From Gemmatimonadota bacterium (GTDB lineage Bacteria > Gemmatimonadota > Gemmatimonadetes > Longimicrobiales > Gaopeijiaceae): a DNA stretch of 64,000 nucleotides. The notes under the pieces were generated by a model, which saw only the letters and a program-made list of their open reading frames with translations, did no database searches and was not told where the DNA came from. The stretch lies in assembly GCA_016873995.1 (NCBI GenBank), contig VGVR01000017.1, forward strand, positions 1 through 64,000, written 5' to 3'. Made by a program: the position numbers and the translations under genes. Below, in pieces: positions 1 through 8,151 of this stretch; position 1 is the stretch's first letter, and each line of letters begins with the position of its first letter.

Positions 1-42
1 GACATCGATGAACTCGCCTTTGATCTTGTCGAACAGGCCCAT
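1..42 (-). CDS. SPFH-domain / YdjI-like protein, N-terminal fragment
   Basis: Only the first 14 codons are inside the window (reads MGLFDKIKGEFIDV); the rest lies beyond the left edge. This N-terminus is the characteristic opening of SPFH-domain 'virion core protein-like' membrane-associated proteins (YdjI type). A strong purine-rich ribosome binding site (GGAGGGAG) lies just upstream of the ATG on the minus strand. The family assignment is recognition from a very short stretch, so it is tentative, but the start codon and its ribosome binding site are clear. Confidence 0.6.
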   Translation of the reverse strand, partial: MGLFDKIKGEFIDV

Positions 43-116
43 CGGGGATCTCCCTCCGCCTGAAGTCAGCTTTCGAGGTCTGAGTATACGCCAGCCGTGA
101 TTCAGCGCCCAACCCT

Positions 117-156
117 TACGGGGGGGACTCCGCGAATCATCAAACGGCCCCCCGTA
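117..156. repeat. Inverted repeat between SPFH gene and amidase
   Basis: TACGGGGGG at 117-125 is the exact reverse complement of CCCCCCGTA at 148-156, giving a 9-bp stem with a loop of about 22 nt. It lies between the 3' end of the amidase and the start of the SPFH gene, both on the minus strand. It could be a transcript-end structure or a regulatory site; neither can be decided from sequence. Confidence 0.35.
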
Positions 157-178
157 GGGGGACGCGCGGCGCGCGGCG

Positions 179-198
179 GCCGGGCGTCTGCGCCCGGC
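179..198 (-). terminator. Terminator-like hairpin after the amidase
   Basis: An 8-bp perfect stem (GCCGGGCG / CGCCCGGC) with a 4-nt loop begins six bases past the amidase stop codon. There is no U-tract, so intrinsic termination is plausible but not proven. Confidence 0.4.
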
Positions 199-203
199 GC
201 TCC

Positions 204-2087
204 CTACTGCGGCAGCACGACCCGCGCCCGTGCCGCTCCGAGCGGCGCGGCGCGCGTCATCATCTCCAGGCTGAGCTCGCCCCGCTCGAGGCGCGTGCGC
301 ATGTCGCCCGTCAGCGCCACTGCGCCGAGGCTCGGCACGAGAGCGGGCCCTGCGAGCCGCGCCACCACGTGCGGGCGCCCCTGTTCGTCCGTATGACGCA
401 GCACAACCGCGACGACGTCGGCCGCCGAGAGCCCCGTCAGCTCGAGCTGGTAACCGAGGACGCCGGCGGACGTGTCGTACTCGAACCGCCCGCGGATTTG
501 GGCTCCGCGGTCCGCGGTCGCCGCCAACACGTTGAACGCGACCGGCCGAGGCGACCCTCGCTCGACCAGGGTCGGCGTCGACGGCGGGGCGCGCCGCTGC
601 GACTCGGCCTGCTCGAGCGCATAAGCGAGCCCGACGAGGTGGGCGTCGTCGAGCGAGCGCCCGAGCAGCTCGATGCCGACCGGGAGGTCCCCCGACCACC
701 CCGCCTGGGCGCTGATGGCGGGCATGCCGGTGGAGGCGCTGAGCTGGCAGTTCGAGCCGCGCTGTGGCTCGCCCGTGAGCGCGGCCACGGTGCGGATGGT
801 CGGGTACGCGAGCGCATCGACGCGCGCGGCGTCCATGGCCGCGACCACCGCCTCGCGAAGCGGCTCGCGCTTGGCGAGCGCGGCGCGGTACGCATCGCTG
901 TCGCGCGTCTCGACTGTGTCGGAGCGCCGCAACGTTCCCACTACCGACTCGTGCGCGAGACCAGTCTCGATGAGCTCGGCGAGCGATGAGACCGGCGCGT
1001 CGGGTACAGCCGCCAGGTAGTCCAGCAAGTCCCACTTGAACTCGAGCGCGAGGACGCTCGAGCCGGAGATGAGCTGGTCGTAGTCGGGGATCTCGACAGT
1101 CACGGTATCGGCACCGGCCGCGACCATGCGCGCCAGCGCGGCGCGCACGACGCTGGTGACCGCGGCGTCCTCCGGCGTACCGCCGAAGAGGTTTTCCAGG
1201 ATGCCGATGCGCGCGCCCCGGAGCGCGCCGCCATCCAGGGCGTCGACGAACCTCGGGAGCGTCCGTCCGTCGAGAGCACGCGTGGCCGGGTCGGCCGGGT
1301 CCGGCCCCACCGTCGCGTCGAGCGCGATCGCTAGGTCGCGCACCGTACGCGCGAGCGGTCCGCCCACGTCCTGCGTGTGAGAGAGCGGCAAGATGCCGTC
1401 GATGCTCGACAGCCCCTTGGTGGGCCGGAGTCCAACCAGGTTGTTGTGTGACGAAGGGAGACGGATCGAGCCACACGTATCGCTCCCCCAGCCCACGGCG
1501 GCGAAGCTCGCGGCGATCGCCGCACCGGTGCCACCGCTCGACCCACCCGGGTTGCGCCGCGTGTCGTACGGATTGAGGGTCTGCCCGCCGAGCGACGAGA
1601 TGGACGTGATGCCGTAGGCGAGCTCGTGCAGATTCGACTTCCCCACGATGACCGCGCCCGCGGCGCGCAGGCGCCGCACCTGGAACGCGTCGTCGGCCGG
1701 CTGCAATGTGGCCAGCGCGAGCGTGGCACCGCTCGTGGGCATGTCGAACGTGTCGTAGTTGTCCTTCAGGATGATCGGGATACCGTGCAGCGGGCCGCGC
1801 ACGCGCCCGGCTGCCCGCTCGCGGTCGAGCGCCTGGGCCTCGGCGAGCGCGTTCGGGTTCAGGCGGATGAGCGCGTTGAGCCGTGGGCCGTCTTGGTCAT
1901 AGGCGGCGATGCGCGCCAAATATGCCTCGGTGATACTCACCGAGGTCGCGCGGCCGGAGGCCATCGCCTCCTGGAGCTCCTCGATGGTGGCCTCGGCCAC
2001 CTCGACTTGGGCGGCGGCCGACCCGGGGACGACGTGGAGGAGAAGGAGCGTGGCCGCGAAGAGCTGTCGGACGATTGGCGTGTTCAC
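204..2087 (-). CDS. Secreted amidase (amidase signature family)
   Basis: Amidase-signature hydrolase that cleaves carboxamide bonds, probably in the periplasm. Counting from the GTG at 2087 (627 aa), a hydrophobic signal peptide ends near an AAAQ site, followed by the amidase fold. The Ser-cisSer-Lys triad is visible: Lys108 in the ILKDN motif, Ser184 in the Gly-Ser-rich GGSSGG loop and Ser207 in CGSIRLP. A C-terminal extension of about 120 residues follows the catalytic domain and resembles a CHRD-like beta domain; this part is inferred. An open frame extends upstream to 2123, but the GTG leaves a normal signal peptide. The ADOP permease lies directly upstream on the same strand, so the two may share a transcript. 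Confidence 0.85.
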   Translation of the reverse strand: MNTPIVRQLFAATLLLLHVVPGSAAAQVEVAEATIEELQEAMASGRATSVSITEAYLARIAAYDQDGPRLNALIRLNPNALAEAQALDRERAAGRVRGPLHGIPIILKDNYDTFDMPTSGATLALATLQPADDAFQVRRLRAAGAVIVGKSNLHELAYGITSISSLGGQTLNPYDTRRNPGGSSGGTGAAIAASFAAVGWGSDTCGSIRLPSSHNNLVGLRPTKGLSSIDGILPLSHTQDVGGPLARTVRDLAIALDATVGPDPADPATRALDGRTLPRFVDALDGGALRGARIGILENLFGGTPEDAAVTSVVRAALARMVAAGADTVTVEIPDYDQLISGSSVLALEFKWDLLDYLAAVPDAPVSSLAELIETGLAHESVVGTLRRSDTVETRDSDAYRAALAKREPLREAVVAAMDAARVDALAYPTIRTVAALTGEPQRGSNCQLSASTGMPAISAQAGWSGDLPVGIELLGRSLDDAHLVGLAYALEQAESQRRAPPSTPTLVERGSPRPVAFNVLAATADRGAQIRGRFEYDTSAGVLGYQLELTGLSAADVVAVVLRHTDEQGRPHVVARLAGPALVPSLGAVALTGDMRTRLERGELSLEMMTRAAPLGAARARVVLPQ

Positions 2088-2143
2088 CGGGGCAACATGC
2101 GCGATGCATGCAGCGTCGGGCAACTCGACGTCTCGCCTACCGC

Positions 2144-4618
2144 CTACCCGCCGAGCGCCTCCACCGGGCTCACGCGCGTCGCACGCCGCGCGGGGATCAT
2201 GCAGGCGAGCGCTGCGACCAGGCCGAGCACCAGCGCAACCGCGACCATCACGCGCGCGTCGGTAGCCTGCACCTCGAAGAGGAGCGACTGGATGAGACGG
2301 GCCAGGAGATACGCCGCCACGCCCCCCAGGACGAGCCCGAGAGCCGTCACCCGAAGTCCCTGACCGACGACCGCGCGGAAGACGTCTCGCGGGGCCGAGC
2401 CGAGAGCGACGCGGATGCCGATCTCGCGCGTGCGCTGGGACACGGTGTAGGCGAGCGCACCGTAGATGCCCACGACGGCGAGGAAGAGCGCCACCACCGC
2501 GAAGATGCCGAGGACCACGAGCGGCGCGCGCCGGCGCACGAGTGACTCGTCGAGGCGCTCCTGCATGGTCTCGACACCGAAGAGCGGCAGGTCGGGGTCG
2601 AGCGACGCGAGCGCCCTCCGCAGCTCGGGCGTCAGCGCGGCGGGGTCCCCGGTGGGTGCGCGCACGGTCAGCGTCATGAAGGGCTGCGGCGCTTGTCGAT
2701 ACGTGAAATAGTACGCGCCGACGTGCTCCGCGTCGGGTGTCGTGAGGTCGTTCTGCTTCACGGTCTCGACGATGCCGACGATGGTGTAGATGCTCTCAGG
2801 AGGGATCGAGTCGGTCCCGGGGACCGCGCCCCATATCATGCGGCTCCCGAGCGCGCCCCCTTCTGGCCAGTATCGATTCGCGAGCCACTCGTCGATTACG
2901 ACGGCTCGGGTGGCGTCCGGTCCGTCCGCCTCCTCGAACGTGCGTCCCTGGGTGAGCTGGATCCCCATCGTCTCGAAGTAGTCCGGCCCGGCGAAGGTCT
3001 GGAAGGGCGCGAGCAGGGACTCGCCCGGACTCATCACGTATCCCTCGGGCTGGATGATGCTCGCCGAGTTGTTGCCCGTGAACGGGAGCTGCGTGGTGAC
3101 GGACGCTGCGTCCACGCCGGGGATCGCGCGCACCTCCGCCAGGAGGTCGTCCCAGAGCTGGCGAACGTCGTCGTCCTCTTCATACCCGGACTCGGGGAGC
3201 GACACGAAGCCGGTGAGCACGCCCTCGGGCTCGAAGCCCGGATCGACCGCGAGCGCGGATCTGAAGCTCATGAGCATGAGCCCCGCGCCGATGAGCATCA
3301 CGAATGCGAGCGCGACTTGGCTGGTGACGAGCGCGTTGCGCACGGCGACGGACCGGCGGCTGGCCGTGCCCGTACGACCGCCGGCACGGAACGCGGGCGA
3401 CAGGTCGCCGCGCATGAGCGACACCACGGGAATGGCCGCGAACAGCACCGCCGCGGCAAGCGAGAGCAGCAAGGTGAAGAGCAGCACGGCCCCATCGACG
3501 CCGATCTCGGTGCCCCGGGGCAGGTCCTGTGAGCCCAGCGTCTCGAGAAGGCGGAGTCCGAGCGCTCCCATCCAGAGTCCCAGCCCGCCGCCGATCAGGC
3601 CCAGCACCACCGCTTCGGTGAGCATCTCGCGCGCCACCTGCCGACGTGAGGCGCCGAGCGCGAGCCGCGTCGCCACTTCGGTGACGCGCGTCTGTGCACG
3701 GGCGAGCAGGAGGTTGGCGATGTTCACGCATCCTATGAGCAACACGAACGCCACACCGCCCCACAGCATGAACAGGAGTGGTCGCACGTCGCGCACCAGG
3801 TCAGCTGCCGTCGGAGCGATGAGCGTAGTGAAGCCCGCGTCCTCGAGGAGCTGGCGCGCGTTCGGGATGTTCCACTCGTCGATGAGCGCGTCGTTGAGCG
3901 CGAGGTTCTGAGCGACCGCCTGCTCCACCGTCGCACCTGGGGCGAGCCGCGCGATCATCTGGAGGCTGTTCCTGTGCCAGCTGTCGAGCTGGCGCGACTC
4001 CTCGGTGAACGGAATCGGGACGATGACGCGCACTTCAGCCCGTTCCGGCATGCGGAAGTCTTCACCGAGCACGCCGACGACCTCGAACGGGCTTTCATCC
4101 ATGCGCAGGGTGCGGCCCAGCACGTCCGGCGCGGAGTCGAACCAGTCCCGCCATGCGGCGGCTGTCAGCACCACCTTCTGGTCGCTTCCCTCGGCGGTCT
4201 CCTCTTCCAGGAACCCGCGCCCCATCGCCGGCTCGACGCCGAGGAGCGTGAAGAAGGAGGCGCTTACGCGCATCGACGTCACCGACTCGGTGCTTCCCGG
4301 CTCGCCCACCGTGTGGGTGCTTCCCTGATAGACCGCCACCTGCTCGAACGCAGGGATCTTCTCGCGACGCTGGAAGAAGTCCACCGACCCGTTCGAAGCG
4401 CGCGCCACGCCGGCGCCCGGGTAGCTGTTGTTGACCGTGACCAGGCGACCCGGATCGCGGAAGGGGAGCGGCTCGAGGAGCACGGCGTTCACCACCCCGA
4501 AGATGGCCACGTTCGCGCCCAAGCAGAGCGCGAGCGTCACGAGCACCGTGCCGCTGAACGTCTTCTCGCGGGCCAGCAGCCTCAGGCTGCGGGCGGTATC
4601 ACGGACGAGCTGCTCCAT
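2144..4618 (-). CDS. ADOP-family ABC transporter permease (MacB/FtsX duplicated)
   Basis: Protein of 824 aa with the duplicated architecture of acidobacterial-type orphan permeases: a first membrane segment near residues 21-43, a MacB-like periplasmic domain, an FtsX-like membrane block (about 280-400), then a second periplasmic domain and a second FtsX block (about 690-815). Such proteins normally work with a separate MacB-type ATPase; none is adjacent here, which is usual for this family. The likely role is export or membrane mechanotransmission with unknown substrate. The start at 4618 is supported by a GAGGTGA ribosome binding site just upstream. The amidase follows 20-60 nt downstream on the same strand. 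Confidence 0.88.
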   Translation of the reverse strand: MEQLVRDTARSLRLLAREKTFSGTVLVTLALCLGANVAIFGVVNAVLLEPLPFRDPGRLVTVNNSYPGAGVARASNGSVDFFQRREKIPAFEQVAVYQGSTHTVGEPGSTESVTSMRVSASFFTLLGVEPAMGRGFLEEETAEGSDQKVVLTAAAWRDWFDSAPDVLGRTLRMDESPFEVVGVLGEDFRMPERAEVRVIVPIPFTEESRQLDSWHRNSLQMIARLAPGATVEQAVAQNLALNDALIDEWNIPNARQLLEDAGFTTLIAPTAADLVRDVRPLLFMLWGGVAFVLLIGCVNIANLLLARAQTRVTEVATRLALGASRRQVAREMLTEAVVLGLIGGGLGLWMGALGLRLLETLGSQDLPRGTEIGVDGAVLLFTLLLSLAAAVLFAAIPVVSLMRGDLSPAFRAGGRTGTASRRSVAVRNALVTSQVALAFVMLIGAGLMLMSFRSALAVDPGFEPEGVLTGFVSLPESGYEEDDDVRQLWDDLLAEVRAIPGVDAASVTTQLPFTGNNSASIIQPEGYVMSPGESLLAPFQTFAGPDYFETMGIQLTQGRTFEEADGPDATRAVVIDEWLANRYWPEGGALGSRMIWGAVPGTDSIPPESIYTIVGIVETVKQNDLTTPDAEHVGAYYFTYRQAPQPFMTLTVRAPTGDPAALTPELRRALASLDPDLPLFGVETMQERLDESLVRRRAPLVVLGIFAVVALFLAVVGIYGALAYTVSQRTREIGIRVALGSAPRDVFRAVVGQGLRVTALGLVLGGVAAYLLARLIQSLLFEVQATDARVMVAVALVLGLVAALACMIPARRATRVSPVEALGG

Positions 4619-4843
4619 CGGGGCTCACCTCGGGGGCGTGGGTATCTCAGGCCCTGACGAGGGGTGGGGCGCGCGGGTTTCGGAGGATGACGCGGCGCGG
4701 CCGGTGCTCCCTCGAGCGGGCGACAGGCGTGTGCGGGTCGATGCGACGGTCCAGCAGCCGGCGACGCGTCGAGGTGTGCAAACCGACGTCTCCGGAGCGT
4801 CCCATATGCCAGTGACCCGACACCGACGTCCGGCGCGCGGAAT
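4619..4843. promoter_or_regulatory. Divergent intergenic region, ADOP permease / DUF4139 gene
   Basis: This 225-nt stretch separates two divergently transcribed genes and must hold both promoters. Apart from the GAGGTGA ribosome binding site of the permease near its right end, I see no convincing -35/-10 pair, operator palindrome or structured leader. Confidence 0.4.
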
Positions 4844-6331
4844 ATGCGCCGGCCCTTCATAAAGATGCACACCACGATGCGCGCACTTCTCGCCATGGTA
4901 GCGACCCTCACGGCGGTTACCGCCCCCGTCGTTCTCGAGCCCAGCGACGACGCGGAGCCCCAGCAAAAGACCGAGCGGATCCGCTCGACCGCCGCCCAGC
5001 GCGACGCAGTGGCCATCACGGTCTACAACCAGAACTTCGGGCTCGTGCGCGAGGTGCGTACGCTCGCGCTCCGAAACGGCCGCGTGTCGCTCGAATACGG
5101 CGACGTGGCGTCCGGCATCCAGCCCGAGACGGTGCACATCCGCCCGATCGGCGGGCGCGGGCTCCAGATCCTCGAGCAGAACTACCAGTACGACCTGCTC
5201 AGTCCGGAGAAGCTGCTGGAGAAGTACGTGGGCCGGACCGTGACGGTCTATCGGATGAACCCGCAGACGGGCGAGGACGAGTCGGTCGAGGCCGAAGTGC
5301 TCTCGGTGAACGGCGGGCCCATCCTGCGCATCGCCGGCGAGATCACGTTCAACTACCCCGGCCGCTTCGGCTTCCCGGAAGTGCCCGACAACTTGATCGC
5401 CGAGCCCACGTTGCTCTGGCGCCTGGATGCCGGGGGCGGTGAGCAGCAGGTCGAAGTCTCGTACCTGACGCAGAGCCTGAATTGGAAATCGGACTACGTG
5501 ATGGTGCTGAACGAGGATGACGACGAGGCGGGGCTCACCGGCTGGGTGACGCTGACGAACCAGAGCGGCACGTCGTACACGAACGCGCGGCTACAGCTCG
5601 TGGCCGGCGACGTGCAGCGTGTGAACCAGGGCATGGAGCGCGACGACATGCGTCTGCGCATGATGGCCGACGTGGCTGCGGCCCAGGAGGCGCCTGGGTT
5701 CAGCGAGCAGGGCTTCTTCGAGTACCACCTCTACACGCTCGGGCGCCCCGCCGACGTCATGAACAACGAGCAGAAGCAAGTGACGCTGCTCGAGTCCGAC
5801 AGGTTCGGGGTCGGGAAGCGGCTCATCTTCAACGGCGCCGCGCACTACTATCGCGGCCAATACGGTCAGGTCGCTCAGAACCAGAAGGTCGGCGTCTTCC
5901 TCGACTTCGAGAACAGCGAGGAAAACGGCCTCGGCATGCCGCTCCCGAAGGGCGTGGTGCGCGTGTACAAGCGTGACCGCGATGGCGCGCAGCAGTTCAT
6001 CGGTGAAGACTTGATCGACCACACGCCGCGCGACGAGAAGCTGCGCATCAAGATGGGCGAGGCGTTCGACGTCGTGGGCGACCGCGTGCAGACCGACTGG
6101 GACGTGATCTCTTCGTGCGTTTACGAGAGCAGCTGGCGCATCGACTTGCGCAACCACAAGGACGAGGATGTGGACGTGATGCTCGTCGAGCCCGTGGGCG
6201 GCGACTGGCAAATCCTTTCGTCGAGCCATGCGTACACGCAGCTCGATGCATGGACGTTCACGATGACACCCGAGGTCCCGGCGGACGGGGAGACCACCGT
6301 CACCTACCGGGTGCGCGTGCGCTGGTGCTGA
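4844..6331 (+). CDS. DUF4139 domain-containing secreted protein
   Basis: Protein of up to 495 aa with an N-terminal signal peptide and a long beta-rich region typical of DUF4139 proteins: conserved opening AVTVYNxNFGLVRE-like segment after the signal, and a central region with NWKSDYV and a C-terminal TVTYRVRVRW strand. The biochemical function of this family is unknown. The first ATG is at 4844, but in-frame ATGs at 4865 and 4877 give a better signal peptide (MRALLAMVATLTAV), so the true start may be 4877. No obvious ribosome binding site distinguishes them. It is transcribed divergently from the ADOP permease and followed on the same strand by a small lipoprotein. Confidence 0.8.
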   Translation: MRRPFIKMHTTMRALLAMVATLTAVTAPVVLEPSDDAEPQQKTERIRSTAAQRDAVAITVYNQNFGLVREVRTLALRNGRVSLEYGDVASGIQPETVHIRPIGGRGLQILEQNYQYDLLSPEKLLEKYVGRTVTVYRMNPQTGEDESVEAEVLSVNGGPILRIAGEITFNYPGRFGFPEVPDNLIAEPTLLWRLDAGGGEQQVEVSYLTQSLNWKSDYVMVLNEDDDEAGLTGWVTLTNQSGTSYTNARLQLVAGDVQRVNQGMERDDMRLRMMADVAAAQEAPGFSEQGFFEYHLYTLGRPADVMNNEQKQVTLLESDRFGVGKRLIFNGAAHYYRGQYGQVAQNQKVGVFLDFENSEENGLGMPLPKGVVRVYKRDRDGAQQFIGEDLIDHTPRDEKLRIKMGEAFDVVGDRVQTDWDVISSCVYESSWRIDLRNHKDEDVDVMLVEPVGGDWQILSSSHAYTQLDAWTFTMTPEVPADGETTVTYRVRVRWC

Positions 6332-6407
6332 CGGGGACTACAAGAACTCCTGGGACTGCTGGGACGGGCACCGTCACAATCGCGTGGCGGCGCTCGTTCT
6401 TTGGGCG

Positions 6408-6929
6408 ATGAAGACGAATCGACTGATGGCGCTGGCGGCTGCGCTCGCGCTCGTGGCGTGCGGCGCGAGCGAGCTCCTCGGCCCCGGAGCACCCCAGGGG
6501 ATCGACGGCATGGTGCTGCTCGGCCCCATGTGCCCGGTGGTGCAGGTCGACGATCCGTGCCCCGATCAGCCGTACCAGGCACGCATCGATGTGCTGACCG
6601 CGGGAGGAGCGTTCGTGACGAGCGTAGAGTCGAACGCGGAGGGGCGGTTCAGGGTGGGGTTGCGCCCTGGCGCCTACGTCCTGGCCCCCAGGTCGGGGAA
6701 CCCGTTCCCGACGGCGGGTGAGCAGGAGGCACTCGTGGTTGAAGGCGAATACACCGACGTGGTGGTGAGCTTCGATACGGGGATCCGGCAGGACGCCGTC
6801 CTGACGCTCAGCGCGGGGCCTCGTCGGCCATCCGCTCGAGGATCCACCCGTCCGGATCGAGTCGGAGCGCGGACGGCGGCTCATCGGAAGGGAACCGGAA
6901 CGACTGGCCCGCCCATGGTATCGGCCTAG
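6408..6929 (+). CDS. Small lipoprotein with carboxypeptidase-regulatory-like beta domain
   Basis: From the ATG at 6408 the product is 173 aa. It has a lipoprotein signal peptide with lipobox LVAC, a short Gly/Pro-rich stretch, then a beta-sandwich-like domain with the GRFRVGLRPGAYVL pattern of carboxypeptidase-regulatory-like (transthyretin-like) domains. Such small lipoproteins often end soon after the VVVSFDTGIR strand (about residue 129 here). The remaining 40-odd residues are Arg/Pro-rich and low in complexity, and they overlap a decayed gene fragment on the other strand, which suggests that the original stop was lost and translation now runs on. Function unknown. Confidence 0.6.
   Translation: MKTNRLMALAAALALVACGASELLGPGAPQGIDGMVLLGPMCPVVQVDDPCPDQPYQARIDVLTAGGAFVTSVESNAEGRFRVGLRPGAYVLAPRSGNPFPTAGEQEALVVEGEYTDVVVSFDTGIRQDAVLTLSAGPRRPSARGSTRPDRVGARTAAHRKGTGTTGPPMVSA
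6808..6915 (-). pseudogene. Remnant of an M1-type metallopeptidase C-terminus
   Basis: Reading the minus strand from 6915 to a TGA at 6808-6810 gives about 35 residues that include QSFRFPSDEPPSALRLDPDG followed by WIL and a short charged tail. This is the typical last strand and final turn of secreted M1-family aminopeptidase-like proteins (…LDPDGWxL near the C-terminus). No zinc-binding HExxH region or upstream coding part is present, so this is a gene remnant. It overlaps the run-on tail of the plus-strand lipoprotein. Confidence 0.42.
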
Positions 6930-6980
6930 CGGGTGGCTGGATACCGCCGGCGGCCTGACGGGCCACCGAGTGCCGAGAAG

Positions 6981-7016
6981 GAAAAGCGGCGGCGGGGCTT
7001 CCGCCCCGCCGCCGCG
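6981..7016 (-). terminator. Intrinsic terminator of the LamG-like gene
   Basis: A 13-bp perfect GC stem (6986-6998 with 7003-7015, 4-nt loop TTCC) is followed on the minus strand by TTTTC. It lies 24 nt past the stop of the gene at 7040-7678, in the right place and orientation for an intrinsic terminator. Confidence 0.7.
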
Positions 7017-7039
7017 TCCCGCTGGGCTAAGAGCCGCCT

Positions 7040-7678
7040 TCAGTTCTGCGTGACCCGCAGCCCTTCTACGCGCACCCCGGGGATCACGTGGTTTACGCGC
7101 ACGCCCCAGATGCCATCGGTCTGGGCAGCCATGCCCGACTTCGGCGCGGTGTGCACTACCGTGCCGTTCACCACGTACTGCGTATCGTTGGCGCCGACGC
7201 GCACCTGCAGACGGTTGACGGACGGAGCCGCTCCGGCAGCCATCCCCACGACTGCCGCGTTGGGCGTGCGCCCGATGATGTCATGGACGGTGTCGTTGCC
7301 CACGCGGTGGCGGATGATGAACGAGCCGTTCTGCGCCACGAGGAAGTAGATGTAGCTCTGCTGCGCACCCTCGAGTCCTCTGCCGCCGTAGATCAGGCCG
7401 TAGTAATTCACGTGGCCGCTCGGCTGCAGCAGCGTGAACGTGCCCTCCAGCGTGTAGTTGCCTGAAGCCGTGTTGGCGGGATTCCAGAGCGTGACGGCCG
7501 GTCCGTTGCGGACCTCGAAGCCGTTCGCGACGGCCGTCACCGTCACGTTCCGTACGTCGTCCGGGTCGGCGGCGTCGGTAGAGGCGTCCACGCGCTCCAG
7601 CCAGCCAGCCGGAGCCTGTGCGGTGACGGGCATGGCGAGCAACAGAGCGAGCCAGGCGGGTGTGAGTCGGCGGATCAT
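7040..7678 (-). CDS. Secreted concanavalin-like (LamG/DUF1080-like) protein
   Basis: Protein of 212 aa with a Sec signal peptide (MIRRLTPAWLALLLAMPVTAQ) and a single all-beta domain. Motifs such as GNYTLEGTFTLLQPSGHVNYYGLIYGG and a C-terminal GIWGVRVNHVIPGVRVEGL are typical of concanavalin-A-like jelly rolls related to LamG or 3-keto-disaccharide-hydrolase-like domains. No catalytic residues can be assigned, so carbohydrate binding is only an inference. It appears monocistronic, with a strong terminator immediately downstream. Confidence 0.6.
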   Translation of the reverse strand: MIRRLTPAWLALLLAMPVTAQAPAGWLERVDASTDAADPDDVRNVTVTAVANGFEVRNGPAVTLWNPANTASGNYTLEGTFTLLQPSGHVNYYGLIYGGRGLEGAQQSYIYFLVAQNGSFIIRHRVGNDTVHDIIGRTPNAAVVGMAAGAAPSVNRLQVRVGANDTQYVVNGTVVHTAPKSGMAAQTDGIWGVRVNHVIPGVRVEGLRVTQN

Positions 7679-7802
7679 CGGTGCACTCCGGACAGGGTTC
7701 GGCGGGCGGACAGTGCGGGGGGCGCCCCGGAAACGTCACGTGGGCAACCATTGCGACTGGAACGCGTGCGTACGCGCCTCGAAGGGTCTAGGTTCCCCTT
7801 CC

Positions 7803-8048
7803 GTGACCCTCACGAAAGCACGTCGAACGCAGTTGATCCTGTCCTGGATCGGGATCGGCCTCGGCTGGGCGGCCTCGCTCGGACTCGGTTTGGTGCTCCT
7901 GTCCGAGTGGATCGCGCTGCTCGTCCCGGCGGCTACTGCCGGGGCGCTGGGCGTTGGCGTCCTCGTCACCAAGCGCGTGACTGCTCACCACAAACGTGCT
8001 TCGATCACGGTGGGGGACCTGCGGATGGCGCGCCCGCGGCGGCGGTAG
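7803..8048 (+). CDS. Small two-helix membrane protein
   Basis: An 81-aa product from the GTG at 7803. It has a basic N-terminus, two adjacent hydrophobic helices (about residues 9-31 and 33-54) and a basic C-terminal tail ending in RMARPRRR. Topology with both ends inside is inferred from the positive charges. I do not recognise the family. The frame remains open upstream, but the GTG gives a sensible membrane protein. It precedes the kinase gene by about 100 nt on the same strand. Confidence 0.5.
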   Translation: MTLTKARRTQLILSWIGIGLGWAASLGLGLVLLSEWIALLVPAATAGALGVGVLVTKRVTAHHKRASITVGDLRMARPRRR

Positions 8049-8151
8049 GCGAGTCGGTCGCCACACGAGGCTGGGCGCGCATCTGACGCGGCCCTATGAT
8101 GTCGCAGCCGGTTCGCCCTTCGAGTCATCGAACCGACCGCCCAGGAGCGTA

